Positions 8,720 to 17,356 of a stretch of 64,000 nt of DNA are shown here, one piece after another (the stretch's first letter is position 1; each line of letters starts with the position of its first letter). Both the position numbers and the translations under genes were made by a program. Source of the stretch: Bacillota bacterium (GTDB lineage Bacteria; Bacillota; Clostridia; Oscillospirales; Ethanoligenentaceae); contig JAEWAE010000036.1 in NCBI GenBank assembly GCA_023391835.1, positions 62,001 through 126,000 of the forward strand. Reading direction: 5' to 3'. Below the pieces are notes generated by a model. That model made no database searches. It was given only the letters and a program-made list of their open reading frames with translations, and was not told the DNA's origin.

Positions 8720-8735
8720 AGAGAGGATCGGCAAA

Positions 8736-9191
8736 ATGGGCATACTAGGGATATTGCATAAGCTGCTCCATAATTACTGTCTGATGGCCGCCGTGCTGAG
8801 CTGGATGTGTGCCCAGGTGCTCAAGACCATTTTTACCCTGGTGCAGACGCGGAAATTCGACACGGAACGGCTTTTTGGAGCAGGCGGCATGCCCAGCGCC
8901 CATTCTGCCATGGTGTGTGCGCTTTCGGTGGGCATTGGCCGCCGGTGTGGGCTGGACTCGCCGGAGTTTGCGCTGGCAGTCGCTTTTATGGCCGTGGTAA
9001 TGTACGACGCCATGGGGGTAAGGCGCGCGGCAGGCGAGCAGGCCCGTATACTCAACCGCATGGTGGATATATGGGAAGAACGCGGCGCCTGCGTTTCGGA
9101 AAAAGAGCTCAAGGAACATCTCGGGCATACTCCGATGGAAGTGCTGGCCGGCGCAATGCTTGGCATTTTGGTGGCAATCGCGCTGATATAG
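8736..9191 (+). CDS. Divergent PAP2 family protein (YuiD/DUF212)
   Basis: A 151-residue membrane protein of the DUF212 family, a divergent relative of PAP2 acid phosphatases. Visible motifs: FGAGGMPSAHSAMVCAL (about residues 47-63), FMAVVMYDAMGVRRAAG (about 86-102) and EHLGHTPMEVLAGAMLGI near the end. Hydrophobic segments occur near residues 10-27, 80-92 and 132-151. The substrate is unknown; a lipid-diphosphate phosphatase role would fit its place between ispA and dxs, but that is inference. Confidence 0.88.
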   Translation: MGILGILHKLLHNYCLMAAVLSWMCAQVLKTIFTLVQTRKFDTERLFGAGGMPSAHSAMVCALSVGIGRRCGLDSPEFALAVAFMAVVMYDAMGVRRAAGEQARILNRMVDIWEERGACVSEKELKEHLGHTPMEVLAGAMLGILVAIALI

Positions 9192-9222
9192 CGCGCTCTG
9201 CCCGCCCGGAAGAAGGATGACT

Positions 9223-11121
9223 ATGGGCAGCGGTAATTTGCTCGAACGGATACACGGTCCTCAGGACGTGAAAAAGCTGGATAAGGCCCAGATCGATCAG
9301 CTGTGCGACGAACTGCGCCAGAAACTGATCGACACCATTTCCACAAACGGCGGGCACCTCGCCTCCAACCTCGGCGTGGTGGAACTGACGGTGGCTTTGC
9401 ACCGCGTTTTTTCCTCGCCGCGGGATCAGATCGTCTGGGACGTGGGGCACCAGAGCTATGTGCACAAGCTGCTGACCGGGCGCTGCGACCAGTTCGACAC
9501 CATCCGCCAATACGGCGGGCTTTCCGGTTTTCCCAAACCGCGGGAAAGCCCCCACGACCCCTATGGGGCGGGCCACAGCAGCACCTCCATTTCGGCCGCT
9601 TGCGGCCTAGCCGCCGCCAAGGCGATGCGGCAGGAGGACGGTTTTGTCGTGGCGGTGATCGGCGACGGGGCGCTGACCGGCGGGCTCGCTTACGAGGGGC
9701 TCAACAATGCCGGGCGGGCCCGCGGCAAACTGATCATCGTGCTCAACGACAACAAGATGTCGATTTCCCAGAATGTCGGCGCCATCGCCCGGCATCTGGC
9801 CATTATCCGCGCCAAGCCTTGGTATTTCAAGGTCAAGGATATCGTGGAGAAAATCCTCATTCATACGCCGATTTTCGGCAAACATATCCGCAGCGCGCTG
9901 CTGGCCTCAAAAAACGCCATCAAAAATACCTTGTATCACAGCACCATATTCGAAGACATGGGGCTTGTCTATCTGGGCCCCGTGGATGGGCACGACGTGG
10001 AAAGCATCAGCCGCCTGCTGGAACGCGCCAAGACCCTGCGCAAACCCGCGGTTGTCCATGTGATGACTGTAAAGGGGAAAGGCTACACATATGCGGAGCG
10101 TAACCCGCGCGCCTATCACGGCGTGCCGCCATTCGACGCGGAAACCGGCGAGGCCGCGGCCACGTCAGGCCGGACTTTTTCGAGCGTGCTGGGCGAATTT
10201 CTCTGCGATGCGGCCGAAGCCAACAGCCATATCTGTGCCATAACGGCTGCAATGGTGGGCGGAACCGGTCTGACCAACTTTGCCTCCCGTTTTCACTCCC
10301 GCTTTTTCGATGTGGGCATTGCGGAAGAGCATGCGACCGTATTCGCCGCCGGCTTGGCCCGCAACGGGATGATGCCCGTATTTGCGGTCTATTCCACTTT
10401 CTTTCAGCGAGCCTACGACCAAGTGATTCACGACGTGGCGCTTCAACAGCTGAAGGTGATCTTTGCGGTCGACCGGGCCGGCATCGTTGGGGAAGATGGG
10501 GAGACCCACCAGGGGATATTCGACGCTGCCTTCCTCAACAGCGTACCGGGTATCACCGTTTACAGCCCCGCCACTTACGGGGAACTATGCAACGATATGG
10601 CGCGGGCGCTTTATGAGATACCCGGGCCCGCGGTTGTGCGCTATCCGCGCGGTGCGGAACCGGAGTTGCCGGAGGACTTCACCCCCAGCTATCGGGCCTT
10701 CGACCTCTATGGGGAGGGGCGAGCGGATATTCTGCTGGTCACATACGGTCGGCTGTTTGCCCATACGGTCAAGGCCGCCCGAACGCTGCGGGAAGAGGGT
10801 CTCGAAGTATCGGTTCTCAAGCTCAACCGCATCCGGCCCATCGACCCCGTCTGCTACGAGGCAACGGAGTGCTTCAACCGGGTTTTTTTCTTTGAAGAAG
10901 GCATCCGGGCCGGGGGCATTGGGGAGCATTTCGGCGCCCATCTGATGGAAAGCGGCTATCACGGTGACTTTCATCTGAGTGCCATTGACGACATGTTCGT
11001 ACCGCAGGGCAGCGTCACCCAGCTTCTGGCGGATCTGCATCTGGATGCGGATGGCATGATTCAGACTGTGCTGGCCGAGTGCAGCCCGATTGTAAACCGG
11101 CCTGCGGAAAAGAACCGGTGA
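9223..11121 (+). CDS. dxs: 1-deoxy-D-xylulose-5-phosphate synthase
   Basis: A 632-residue thiamine-diphosphate enzyme making DXP from pyruvate and glyceraldehyde 3-phosphate, the entry step of the MEP isoprenoid pathway. It shows HLASNLGVVELTVALH, the thiamine site GDGALTGGLAYEGLNNAG (about residues 147-164), GHSSTSISAA and the pyrimidine-domain motifs FFDVGIAEEHA and DRAGIVGEDGETHQG. An AGAAGGA site lies five bases before the ATG at 9223; the ATG at 9217 overlaps that site and is less likely. Neighbour ispA uses the pathway products. Confidence 0.97.
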   Translation: MGSGNLLERIHGPQDVKKLDKAQIDQLCDELRQKLIDTISTNGGHLASNLGVVELTVALHRVFSSPRDQIVWDVGHQSYVHKLLTGRCDQFDTIRQYGGLSGFPKPRESPHDPYGAGHSSTSISAACGLAAAKAMRQEDGFVVAVIGDGALTGGLAYEGLNNAGRARGKLIIVLNDNKMSISQNVGAIARHLAIIRAKPWYFKVKDIVEKILIHTPIFGKHIRSALLASKNAIKNTLYHSTIFEDMGLVYLGPVDGHDVESISRLLERAKTLRKPAVVHVMTVKGKGYTYAERNPRAYHGVPPFDAETGEAAATSGRTFSSVLGEFLCDAAEANSHICAITAAMVGGTGLTNFASRFHSRFFDVGIAEEHATVFAAGLARNGMMPVFAVYSTFFQRAYDQVIHDVALQQLKVIFAVDRAGIVGEDGETHQGIFDAAFLNSVPGITVYSPATYGELCNDMARALYEIPGPAVVRYPRGAEPELPEDFTPSYRAFDLYGEGRADILLVTYGRLFAHTVKAARTLREEGLEVSVLKLNRIRPIDPVCYEATECFNRVFFFEEGIRAGGIGEHFGAHLMESGYHGDFHLSAIDDMFVPQGSVTQLLADLHLDADGMIQTVLAECSPIVNRPAEKNR

Positions 11122-11181
11122 GCGAACCGGCTTTTTTCGCGGCGGCCGACACGCGATTTTTGGTTGTGAGGAGTTTTATCG

Positions 11182-12000
11182 TTGTCGAAAATACGTCTGG
11201 ATCAGCTTATGGTGGAACGCGGGCTGGAAACCAGCCGGGAACGGGCAAAGGCCCGGATTATGGAAGGTGCCGTTTTTGTCAACGGAGAAAAAATGGTCAA
11301 GCCCGGCGATTCCGTCGCGCCTGACGTGCAGCTGACCGTCAGGGGGGACCCTATCCCCTATGTCAGCCGGGGCGGTTTGAAACTGGCAAAAGCCATGCAG
11401 TGTTTTCCAATTGAGTTAAACGAAAAAATATGTATGGATGTCGGCGCCTCGACCGGCGGGTTTACCGACTGCATGCTGCAAAACGGCGCCGCACGGGTTT
11501 ATGCGGTGGATGTGGGTTATGGGCAGTTGGCATGGAAGCTGCGGACCGACCCGCGGGTCATCAGTCTGGAGCGTACCAATGTCCGTTATCTGACAGCCGA
11601 TCAGGTACCGGAGCCGATCGGCTTTTTTTCGGTCGATATTTCGTTCATTTCTCTGACTCTGGCGCTGCCCGTCATTCACGGTCTGCTACGGGCCGACGCT
11701 GAGGGTGTCTGTTTGATCAAGCCGCAATTCGAGGCGGGGCGGGAACACGTGGGCAAGAAAGGCGTCGTACGGGACCCGGCCGTGCATGCCGCCGTCATCC
11801 GCAAAATCGTCGACTTTGCCTCCGGATGCGGATTGGGTGTGGCCGGTTTGGATTATTCGCCGGTCAAAGGGCCGGAGGGCAATATCGAATATCTTTTATA
11901 TGTAAAAAATTCTTGCCAAACCGACCCGAAAATGATTAAAATAGAAGAGGTGGTCGAAACATCCCACAATCGGCTGAACGGGCCGGAGAGCGGCTGCTGA
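11182..12000 (+). CDS. tlyA: TlyA family RNA methyltransferase
   Basis: A 272-residue protein with an N-terminal S4 RNA-binding domain (about residues 1-65, RLDQLMVERGLETSRERAKA) and an FtsJ-like SAM methyltransferase domain (CMDVGASTGGFTDCMLQNGA, about 84-103; VDISFISLT near 150). TlyA enzymes 2'-O-methylate rRNA; older names call them hemolysin. The start is a TTG at 11182 behind a GTGAGGAG site. It is followed by nadK, argR and recN, the usual Firmicutes order. Confidence 0.93.
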   Translation: MSKIRLDQLMVERGLETSRERAKARIMEGAVFVNGEKMVKPGDSVAPDVQLTVRGDPIPYVSRGGLKLAKAMQCFPIELNEKICMDVGASTGGFTDCMLQNGAARVYAVDVGYGQLAWKLRTDPRVISLERTNVRYLTADQVPEPIGFFSVDISFISLTLALPVIHGLLRADAEGVCLIKPQFEAGREHVGKKGVVRDPAVHAAVIRKIVDFASGCGLGVAGLDYSPVKGPEGNIEYLLYVKNSCQTDPKMIKIEEVVETSHNRLNGPESGC

Positions 12001-12031
12001 CCAGGTCCTTTCACGCCGGGGAGGTGCGAAT

Positions 12032-12880
12032 TTGAAAATTGCGGTCATTACCGGCGAGGAAAAAGACAAGCATCTGTATTATACGGGCGAAACTTGCCGC
12101 CGTCTGCGGCGGCTGGGCGCCGAAGTGCTGGTGCCGGAATCGCACCGGGCGGCTTTGGAGTTGGAAAGTATCGCGTATTGCAGTCCCGGCATGCTTTTCG
12201 AACAGGCGGACATCGTCGTTACCATCGGCGGTGACGGCACAATACTGCACACCGCCCGGAATGCGCTCCGCCGCCAGACCCCCATACTGGGTATCAACAC
12301 GGGCCGTATAGGGTTTATGGCCGCGCTGGAAGTAGACGAACTGGATATGCTTTCCCGTCTGGTTGCGGGCGACTACCGCATTGACCAGCGTATGATGTTG
12401 GAAATCCGGATAGGCAGTTCCGACGAAACCTATTATGCGCTCAATGACGCCGTCATATCAAAAGGCGCCATTTCCAAGATCATCGACATGAGCCTGGAAT
12501 GCAATGGCTCGCCGGTCGCTAATTATCGGGCGGACGGCTTGATCATGTCGACTCCGACCGGTTCTACGGCGTATGCCCTTTCAGCGGGGGGGCCAGTCAT
12601 CGACCCGCAGGTACCCTGCATCGGGGTGACGCCGATTTCGCCCCATTCGCTGATTTTCCGTCCGATGATCTTCGAGCCGGAGTCCCGCCTGTGCGCCACG
12701 CCGCATCATCTGTACGGCAAGGATGCCTATCTGACGGTGGACGGCCTCACCATCATCCGACTGTCGGACGGCGTCCCTGTACATATCTCCCGTTCCCGGC
12801 TGGTGACTCAGCTGGTGCGGCTCAAAGACATGTCCTTTTCACAAGTTCTGTTCCATAAAATGAATGAGAGAGGATCCTGA
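12032..12880 (+). CDS. nadK: NAD kinase
   Basis: A 282-residue ATP/polyphosphate-NAD kinase producing NADP. Motifs: the GGDGT loop (IVVTIGGDGTILHTAR, about residues 62-77), LGINTGRIGFMA, LNDAVISKG and the glycine-rich substrate segment YRADGLIMSTPTGSTAYALS (about 168-187). The TTG start at 12032 sits behind a strong GGGGAGGTG site; the sequence then reads MKIAVITGEEKD, a normal N-terminus. The end runs up to the argR ribosome binding region. Confidence 0.95.
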   Translation: MKIAVITGEEKDKHLYYTGETCRRLRRLGAEVLVPESHRAALELESIAYCSPGMLFEQADIVVTIGGDGTILHTARNALRRQTPILGINTGRIGFMAALEVDELDMLSRLVAGDYRIDQRMMLEIRIGSSDETYYALNDAVISKGAISKIIDMSLECNGSPVANYRADGLIMSTPTGSTAYALSAGGPVIDPQVPCIGVTPISPHSLIFRPMIFEPESRLCATPHHLYGKDAYLTVDGLTIIRLSDGVPVHISRSRLVTQLVRLKDMSFSQVLFHKMNERGS

Positions 12881-12884
12881 TGCG

Positions 12885-13340
12885 ATGAAACAGGGCCGGC
12901 ATGACCGCATACTGGAACTTATCCGCAGCCGGGAGGTCTCCACCCAGGAAGATCTGCTCAACCTGCTCAAAGAAAGCGGATACCACGTGACACAGGCAAC
13001 TGTATCGCGGGATATTAAACAGCTCCGCCTGGTCAAAACGCTTTCTGCCAATGGAAAATATGTCTATACCGCTGCGGAAAAAGAGGATGTCGGCGACATG
13101 GCGAGCAAATTCAGCACGCTTTTGTCGGAATCGACGATCCGTGCGGATTATGTATTCAACCAGATCATTATCAAATGCTATACCGGCATGGCGAATGCGG
13201 TGTGTGCGGCTATGGATTCCGTGCGTTTCGACGGAGTGGTGGGAACTCTGGCGGGCGACGACACCATCCTCATCATCATGCGCAGCGAAGAGCAGGCAAA
13301 AAACCTTTACAATCTGCTTTGTTCCAAAATTCAATCCTAA
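12885..13340 (+). CDS. argR: Arginine repressor ArgR/AhrC
   Basis: A 151-residue regulator: N-terminal winged helix (RHDRILELIRSREVSTQEDL, then VTQATVSRDIKQLRLVK) binding ARG boxes, and a C-terminal oligomerisation and arginine-binding domain ending VVGTLAGDDTILIIMRSEEQ. The start at 12885 matches the family N-terminus (MKQGRHDRI) and lies behind GAGAGGATCC; an in-frame ATG at 12864 overlaps nadK. The conserved tlyA-nadK-argR-recN order supports the assignment. Confidence 0.94.
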   Translation: MKQGRHDRILELIRSREVSTQEDLLNLLKESGYHVTQATVSRDIKQLRLVKTLSANGKYVYTAAEKEDVGDMASKFSTLLSESTIRADYVFNQIIIKCYTGMANAVCAAMDSVRFDGVVGTLAGDDTILIIMRSEEQAKNLYNLLCSKIQS

Positions 13341-13373
13341 TGTTCCCGAAGCGGGGAACGGGCGGGTGATTGT

Positions 13374-15065
13374 ATGCTGGCACAATTGCATATCGAAAAC
13401 GTGGCGGTCATCGAGGAAGCCGATCTGGAGCTGACATCCGGGCTTAATGTGCTTACGGGTGAAACCGGTGCAGGCAAATCCATCCTGATTGATTCCATCA
13501 ACCTAGCGCTGGGCGAACGAGTCTCGCGGGATATTGTGCGCACGGGAGCTTCCGCCGCCCATGTGACGGCCCTTTTCAGCGGCGTTTCCCATGCCGCGCG
13601 GCAAAAAGTGGCCGAATCCGGCTACGCCTGCGAGGAGGACGGCTCGCTGCTTATTTCCCGGGAAATATCGGCCGACGGGCGCGGTTTCTGCCGCATCGGC
13701 GGCCGCCCGGCCACCGTTTCCATCGTACGGGAAATCGGCCGCTTGCTGGTGAATATCCATGGGCAGCACGAGAACCAGGCGCTGATGTCACCGGAAAAGC
13801 ATCTGCGATACCTGGATCTTTTCGCCGCTACGGAAAAACCGTTGGCCGATTATCAGGTCATTTACAGCCGTCTTAAACACCTGGAACACGAGCTGGCACA
13901 GACCGAAACCGACGAGAGCACTAAAGCCCGTCGGATGGATCTGCTCCGGTATCAGATCAATGAGATTCGCTCGGCTGCCCTGAAGCCTGGGGAAGACGAG
14001 GAACTGCACAGCCGGAAAGCTCATGTGCAAAACGCGGAGCGCATTGCCGAAGCCATGCAGAATGCGTATCTGTCACTGGATGGCGGCGAGGACGGCGGCG
14101 CCGGTGCGCAGGAGCTGCTTTCTGCCGCCGCAGAAAGTATAAACGGCATCACGGAATATTGTCCCGAGCTGACAGAGCTGGCCGGGCGGCTTTCCAGCCT
14201 ATCGCTGGATCTGCAGGACTGCGTATCGGAACTGCGAGGCTATGGGGGTGACTCGGAGGAGACAACCGACGACATCGACTCCATCGAGCAGCGGCTCGAC
14301 ACCATTTACCGTTTGAAAATGAAATACGGTGGCAGCGTGGAAGCGGTGCTGGAATTCCTCAGTCGCTCGGAAAACGAGCTGGAAAAGATCGAGACATCTG
14401 ACGAAACGGCGAAAAAACTGCGGCAGCAGATCACGCAGGTGCGGAAAAAGACAGATGAAGCCGCTGCGTTGCTCACCCAGAAACGCAAACAGGCCGCCGT
14501 TTCCTTGGAAACGCGTATCATGAAGGAACTGGGCGACCTGGAGATGCCGGGAGTCCACTTTGCCGTACGGATGGACCGCTTACCTGTGCCGGGGCCCAGC
14601 GGGATGGACGATGTGGAGTATCTTATTTCTGCAAACCCGGGTTCCCCGCTGCGCCCGCTGGCCCGCATTGCATCCGGCGGTGAGATTTCCCGCATCATGC
14701 TGGCCATCAAAACGGTGCTGGCCGGATGCGACGATATTGACACGCTGATATTCGATGAAATCGACACCGGAGTCAGCGGCCGTGCCGCCCAGAAAATCGG
14801 CACGAAAATGCGCCAGGTGGCAGGTGACCGTCAGGTTCTCTGTGTCACACATCTGGCGCAGATCGCCTCCCAGGCCGACCGGCATATTCTGATCGAAAAA
14901 TCGGTTCGGAACGGCAACACATTTACGCAGCTTCGGATTCTGGATTATGAAGGCAGGCAGCGTGAGCTGGCCCGGATCATCGGTGGGACCCACATCACAC
15001 CGCTGACGCTCGCCAATGCGGCGGAAATGCTGCAGATGAACCATATTCGACCCGAAGGCGGCTGA
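13374..15065 (+). CDS. recN: DNA repair protein RecN
   Basis: A 563-residue SMC-like ATPase acting early at double-strand breaks. It opens LAQLHIENVAVIEEADLELT and has Walker A GETGAGKSI (about residues 30-38), the VNIHGQHENQALMSPEKH segment near 125, a long coiled-coil middle (about 150-400), the ABC signature region ASGGEISRIMLAIK (about 429-442) and Walker B TLIFDEIDTGVSGRAAQ. Length is normal. A short imperfect hairpin lies right after the stop (15062-15082). Confidence 0.96.
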   Translation: MLAQLHIENVAVIEEADLELTSGLNVLTGETGAGKSILIDSINLALGERVSRDIVRTGASAAHVTALFSGVSHAARQKVAESGYACEEDGSLLISREISADGRGFCRIGGRPATVSIVREIGRLLVNIHGQHENQALMSPEKHLRYLDLFAATEKPLADYQVIYSRLKHLEHELAQTETDESTKARRMDLLRYQINEIRSAALKPGEDEELHSRKAHVQNAERIAEAMQNAYLSLDGGEDGGAGAQELLSAAAESINGITEYCPELTELAGRLSSLSLDLQDCVSELRGYGGDSEETTDDIDSIEQRLDTIYRLKMKYGGSVEAVLEFLSRSENELEKIETSDETAKKLRQQITQVRKKTDEAAALLTQKRKQAAVSLETRIMKELGDLEMPGVHFAVRMDRLPVPGPSGMDDVEYLISANPGSPLRPLARIASGGEISRIMLAIKTVLAGCDDIDTLIFDEIDTGVSGRAAQKIGTKMRQVAGDRQVLCVTHLAQIASQADRHILIEKSVRNGNTFTQLRILDYEGRQRELARIIGGTHITPLTLANAAEMLQMNHIRPEGG

Positions 15066-15123
15066 CCGGCCAAGCCGGCCAGTGCTCTGATATCTGATAC
15101 ATGATAAAGGTGGTTATTTTTCA

Positions 15124-16347
15124 ATGGAAGTATTCGACGAACTGTGCGAACGCGGATTGATTGCCCAGACAACGGACGAAGCCGCTATCCGCAAGCTTCT
15201 GGAAAACGAGAAGGTCACTTTTTATATCGGGTTTGATCCCACGGCAGACAGCCTGCATGTCGGGCATTTCCTCCAGATGATGGTGATGGCCCATCTGCAG
15301 CGGGCCGGCCATCGTCCCATCGCACTGCTGGGCGGTGGCACGGCCATGGTGGGCGACCCCACCGGGCGCACCGATATGCGCAAAATGATGACGAAGGAAA
15401 CCATCCAGCACAATGTCGACTGCTTCCGCGGGCAGATGTCACACTTCATTGACTTTTCAGACGGCAAAGCGAAGATGATCAACAACGGCGACTGGCTGCT
15501 GCATCTGAACTATGTGGATTTTCTGCGAGAAATCGGCGTGCATTTTTCCGTCAACCGCATGCTGACTTTCGAGTGCTACAAGTCCCGGCTCGAGCGCGGC
15601 CTTTCGTTCCTGGAATTCAACTATATGCTCATGCAGAGCTACGACTTTTACCGGCTTTTCTGCGACCAGGGATGCGTAATGCAGCTGGGCGGCGACGACC
15701 AGTGGGCCAACATCCTCGGCGGCGTGGAACTCATCCGCAAAATCACGGGCAAAGACGCCTATGGCATGACCTTCACGCTGCTCACTAACAGCGAAGGCAA
15801 AAAAATGGGAAAAACACAAAATGGCGCCGTTTGGCTGGATGCGACCAAGACCACGCCCTATGAATTTTATCAGTATTGGCGCAATGTGGACGATGCCGAT
15901 GTCATTCGGATGCTCAAAATGCTTACGTTCCTGCCGCTGAGCCAGATCGACGAGCTTTCGCGTCTGACGGGCAGCGAGCTCAACCGGGCCAAAGAGCTCC
16001 TGGCCTATGAACTTACCCGTACCGTCCACGGCCAAGCAGAGGCTGAAAAGGCGCAGGCCGCGACCCGGGCTCTTTTCGGCACCGGCGGGGATATCGCACA
16101 TATGCCCACCACGGCCATCGCTACCGACGATTTGCAGGATGGCTGCATCTCGATACTCGATCTGATGCTCAAAACAGGTCTTGCCGCTTCTAAGGGGGAC
16201 GCACGCCGTCTGATCGAGCAAGGGGGTGTGGCCGTGAACGGTGAAAAAGTCGCCGCTGTCACGCAATCTTTCGCCGCGGTCGACTTTACAAAAGATTTCA
16301 TCATCCGTAAGGGTAAAAAAGCTTATCATCGGGTCACTCTCAAGTGA
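15124..16347 (+). CDS. tyrS: Tyrosyl-tRNA synthetase
   Basis: A 407-residue class I synthetase of the bacterial TyrRS group. Visible: YIGFDPTADSLHVGHFLQMM with the HIGH-like HVGH (about residue 47-50), LGGDDQWANILGG, the KMSKS variant KMGKT (about 230), and a C-terminal S4 domain (MLKTGLAASKGDARRLIEQG, about 341-360). There is no T-box in the 58 bases separating it from recN, so that common control is missing here. A weak AAAGGTGG site precedes the ATG. Confidence 0.97.
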   Translation: MEVFDELCERGLIAQTTDEAAIRKLLENEKVTFYIGFDPTADSLHVGHFLQMMVMAHLQRAGHRPIALLGGGTAMVGDPTGRTDMRKMMTKETIQHNVDCFRGQMSHFIDFSDGKAKMINNGDWLLHLNYVDFLREIGVHFSVNRMLTFECYKSRLERGLSFLEFNYMLMQSYDFYRLFCDQGCVMQLGGDDQWANILGGVELIRKITGKDAYGMTFTLLTNSEGKKMGKTQNGAVWLDATKTTPYEFYQYWRNVDDADVIRMLKMLTFLPLSQIDELSRLTGSELNRAKELLAYELTRTVHGQAEAEKAQAATRALFGTGGDIAHMPTTAIATDDLQDGCISILDLMLKTGLAASKGDARRLIEQGGVAVNGEKVAAVTQSFAAVDFTKDFIIRKGKKAYHRVTLK

Positions 16348-16366
16348 CCTGTCACTATCGAGTGAC
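16333..16366 (+). repeat. Two tandem near-identical small hairpins at the end of tyrS
   Basis: Two 16-base units, GTCACTCTCAAGTGAC (16333-16348) and GTCACTATCGAGTGAC (16351-16366), each folds into a 6-bp stem with a four-base loop; the first spans the tyrS stop codon. No T-run follows, so a classical terminator is unlikely; they may stabilise the 3' end. Confidence 0.5.
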
Positions 16367-16414
16367 TCGATTCCTCCTTTTGAGAATGGAAATCGGCTTT
16401 TTCATGCAAAGCGG

Positions 16415-16443
16415 TTGACTTTTTACCGTATTTATAGTAAAAT
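16415..16443 (+). promoter_or_regulatory. Promoter of the tRNA Val-Phe-Gly-Cys cluster
   Basis: TTGACT at 16415-16420, exactly 17 bases, then TAAAAT at 16438-16443, about 40 bases before the first tRNA. This is a near-consensus sigma-A promoter and marks the cluster as its own transcription unit. Confidence 0.75.
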
Positions 16444-16482
16444 AAACCTCGCCCCTTTGTGGCGGACACAGGCGGGGTTCTC

Positions 16483-16558
16483 GGGAGCATAGCTCAGCTG
16501 GGAGAGCACATGCCTTACAAGCATGGGGTCACAGGTTCGAGCCCTGTTGTTCCCACCA
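16483..16558 (+). tRNA. tRNA-Val (UAC)
   Basis: 76 bases with encoded CCA. Acceptor GGGAGCA pairs with TGTTCCC; the anticodon loop reads CTTACAA, anticodon TAC; the T arm has GGTTCGAGCC. Discriminator A. First of a four-tRNA cluster. Confidence 0.96.
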
Positions 16559-16562
16559 ATAC

Positions 16563-16638
16563 GCCTCTGTAGCTCAGTCGGTAGAGCAGGGGACTGAAAA
16601 TCCCCGTGTCGGTGGTTCGATTCCGCCCGGAGGCACCA
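16563..16638 (+). tRNA. tRNA-Phe (GAA)
   Basis: 76 bases with encoded CCA. Acceptor GCCTCTG pairs with CGGAGGC (one T-G pair); the anticodon loop has CTGAAAA, anticodon GAA; the T arm has GGTTCGATTCC. Follows tRNA-Val after four bases. Confidence 0.96.
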
Positions 16639-16643
16639 AATAT

Positions 16644-16719
16644 GCGGATGTAGCTCATCTGGTAGAGCGCCACCTTGCCATGGTGGAGGTAGCGGGTCCG
16701 AGTCCCGTCATCCGCTCCA
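16644..16719 (+). tRNA. tRNA-Gly (GCC)
   Basis: 76 bases with encoded CCA. Acceptor GCGGATG pairs with CATCCGC; the anticodon loop reads TTGCCAT, anticodon GCC; the T arm has GGGTCCGAGTCCC. Third tRNA of the cluster. Confidence 0.96.
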
Positions 16720-16792
16720 GGTTTTATTCTTTTGGAGTATACGCTGTTGCATGACGGCTCACTGTTTCGTATACTGAAGTGGAGACGTACCC

Positions 16793-16867
16793 GGCGCCAT
16801 AGCCAAGCGGTAAGGCAGAGGTCTGCAAAACCTCTATTCCCCGGTCCGATTCCGGGTGGCGCCTCCA
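16793..16867 (+). tRNA. tRNA-Cys (GCA)
   Basis: 75 bases with encoded CCA. Acceptor GGCGCCA pairs with TGGCGCC; the anticodon loop has CTGCAAA, anticodon GCA; the T arm has GGTCCGATTCC. Separated from tRNA-Gly by 73 bases and followed at once by a terminator. Confidence 0.96.
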
Positions 16868-16901
16868 AAAAGCGGTCTGACACATGTCAGACCGCTTTTT
16901 A
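16868..16901 (+). terminator. Intrinsic terminator of the tRNA cluster
   Basis: An 11-bp perfect stem (16871-16881 with 16886-16896) extended by A-T pairs, with loop ACAT, followed by TTTTTAT. It lies directly behind tRNA-Cys. Confidence 0.9.
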
Positions 16902-17356
16902 TATGCGATTTTTAATTTATATGCCGACTTGTAAAAGTGGGAAGGGAAGCCACAGTTATTGTCTTAATGTTAATAATATAACAACGGGCACTGAGTCATC
17001 AAATCAAATCAAAAACACGGTACCGTGTACGGACGCATGGGCAATACGCACAGGTAGCAAGAGATGTCTTTGCGCCCACTCGGATTCGGATTTCGGATAA
17101 GGAAGGATTCAATATAGTAGCATAATTGCGAACTTTTTGCACGAGAAAACCCATAAATACTGAGTCATCAAAAGTTGTTAATGGACCAGATTTCATGAAT
17201 CTGCTTTGGATTAACTTTTGATGTCCCTCGTATTATACAAAATATTCATTTTGTATAATTAACTAACAAAAGTTGGATGAGTCTAGCGACCAACCCCCTT
17301 ATCGTTCAAAGCGTTAAATAGAACCTTGCACTTCTGCGCCTGTACACTAGGCTCAG
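16902..17356. other. AT-rich non-coding island with several inverted repeats
   Basis: No convincing gene. This stretch is clearly richer in A/T than its surroundings. It holds a 14-bp direct repeat ACTGAGTCATCAAA (16990-17003 and 17159-17172), a perfect 14-bp palindrome ACACGGTACCGTGT (17015-17028), an inverted pair CATCAAAAGTT..TTAAT / ATTAACTTTTGATG (17166-17182 and 17209-17223) enclosing a smaller hairpin, and a perfect 12-bp stem with a four-base loop (17232-17259). Short open frames here lack ribosome binding sites. The layout behind a tRNA could be a decayed element, but no att site or integrase is seen. Confidence 0.6.

Noticed and set aside
15066..15123. T-box leader before tyrS
   Set aside because: The gap is only 58 bases and lacks any T-box motif.
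16732..17100. Open frame running through tRNA-Cys into the AT island
   Set aside because: Contains a tRNA and its terminator; the internal ATG at 16921 has no ribosome binding site and the 59-residue remainder has no family resemblance.
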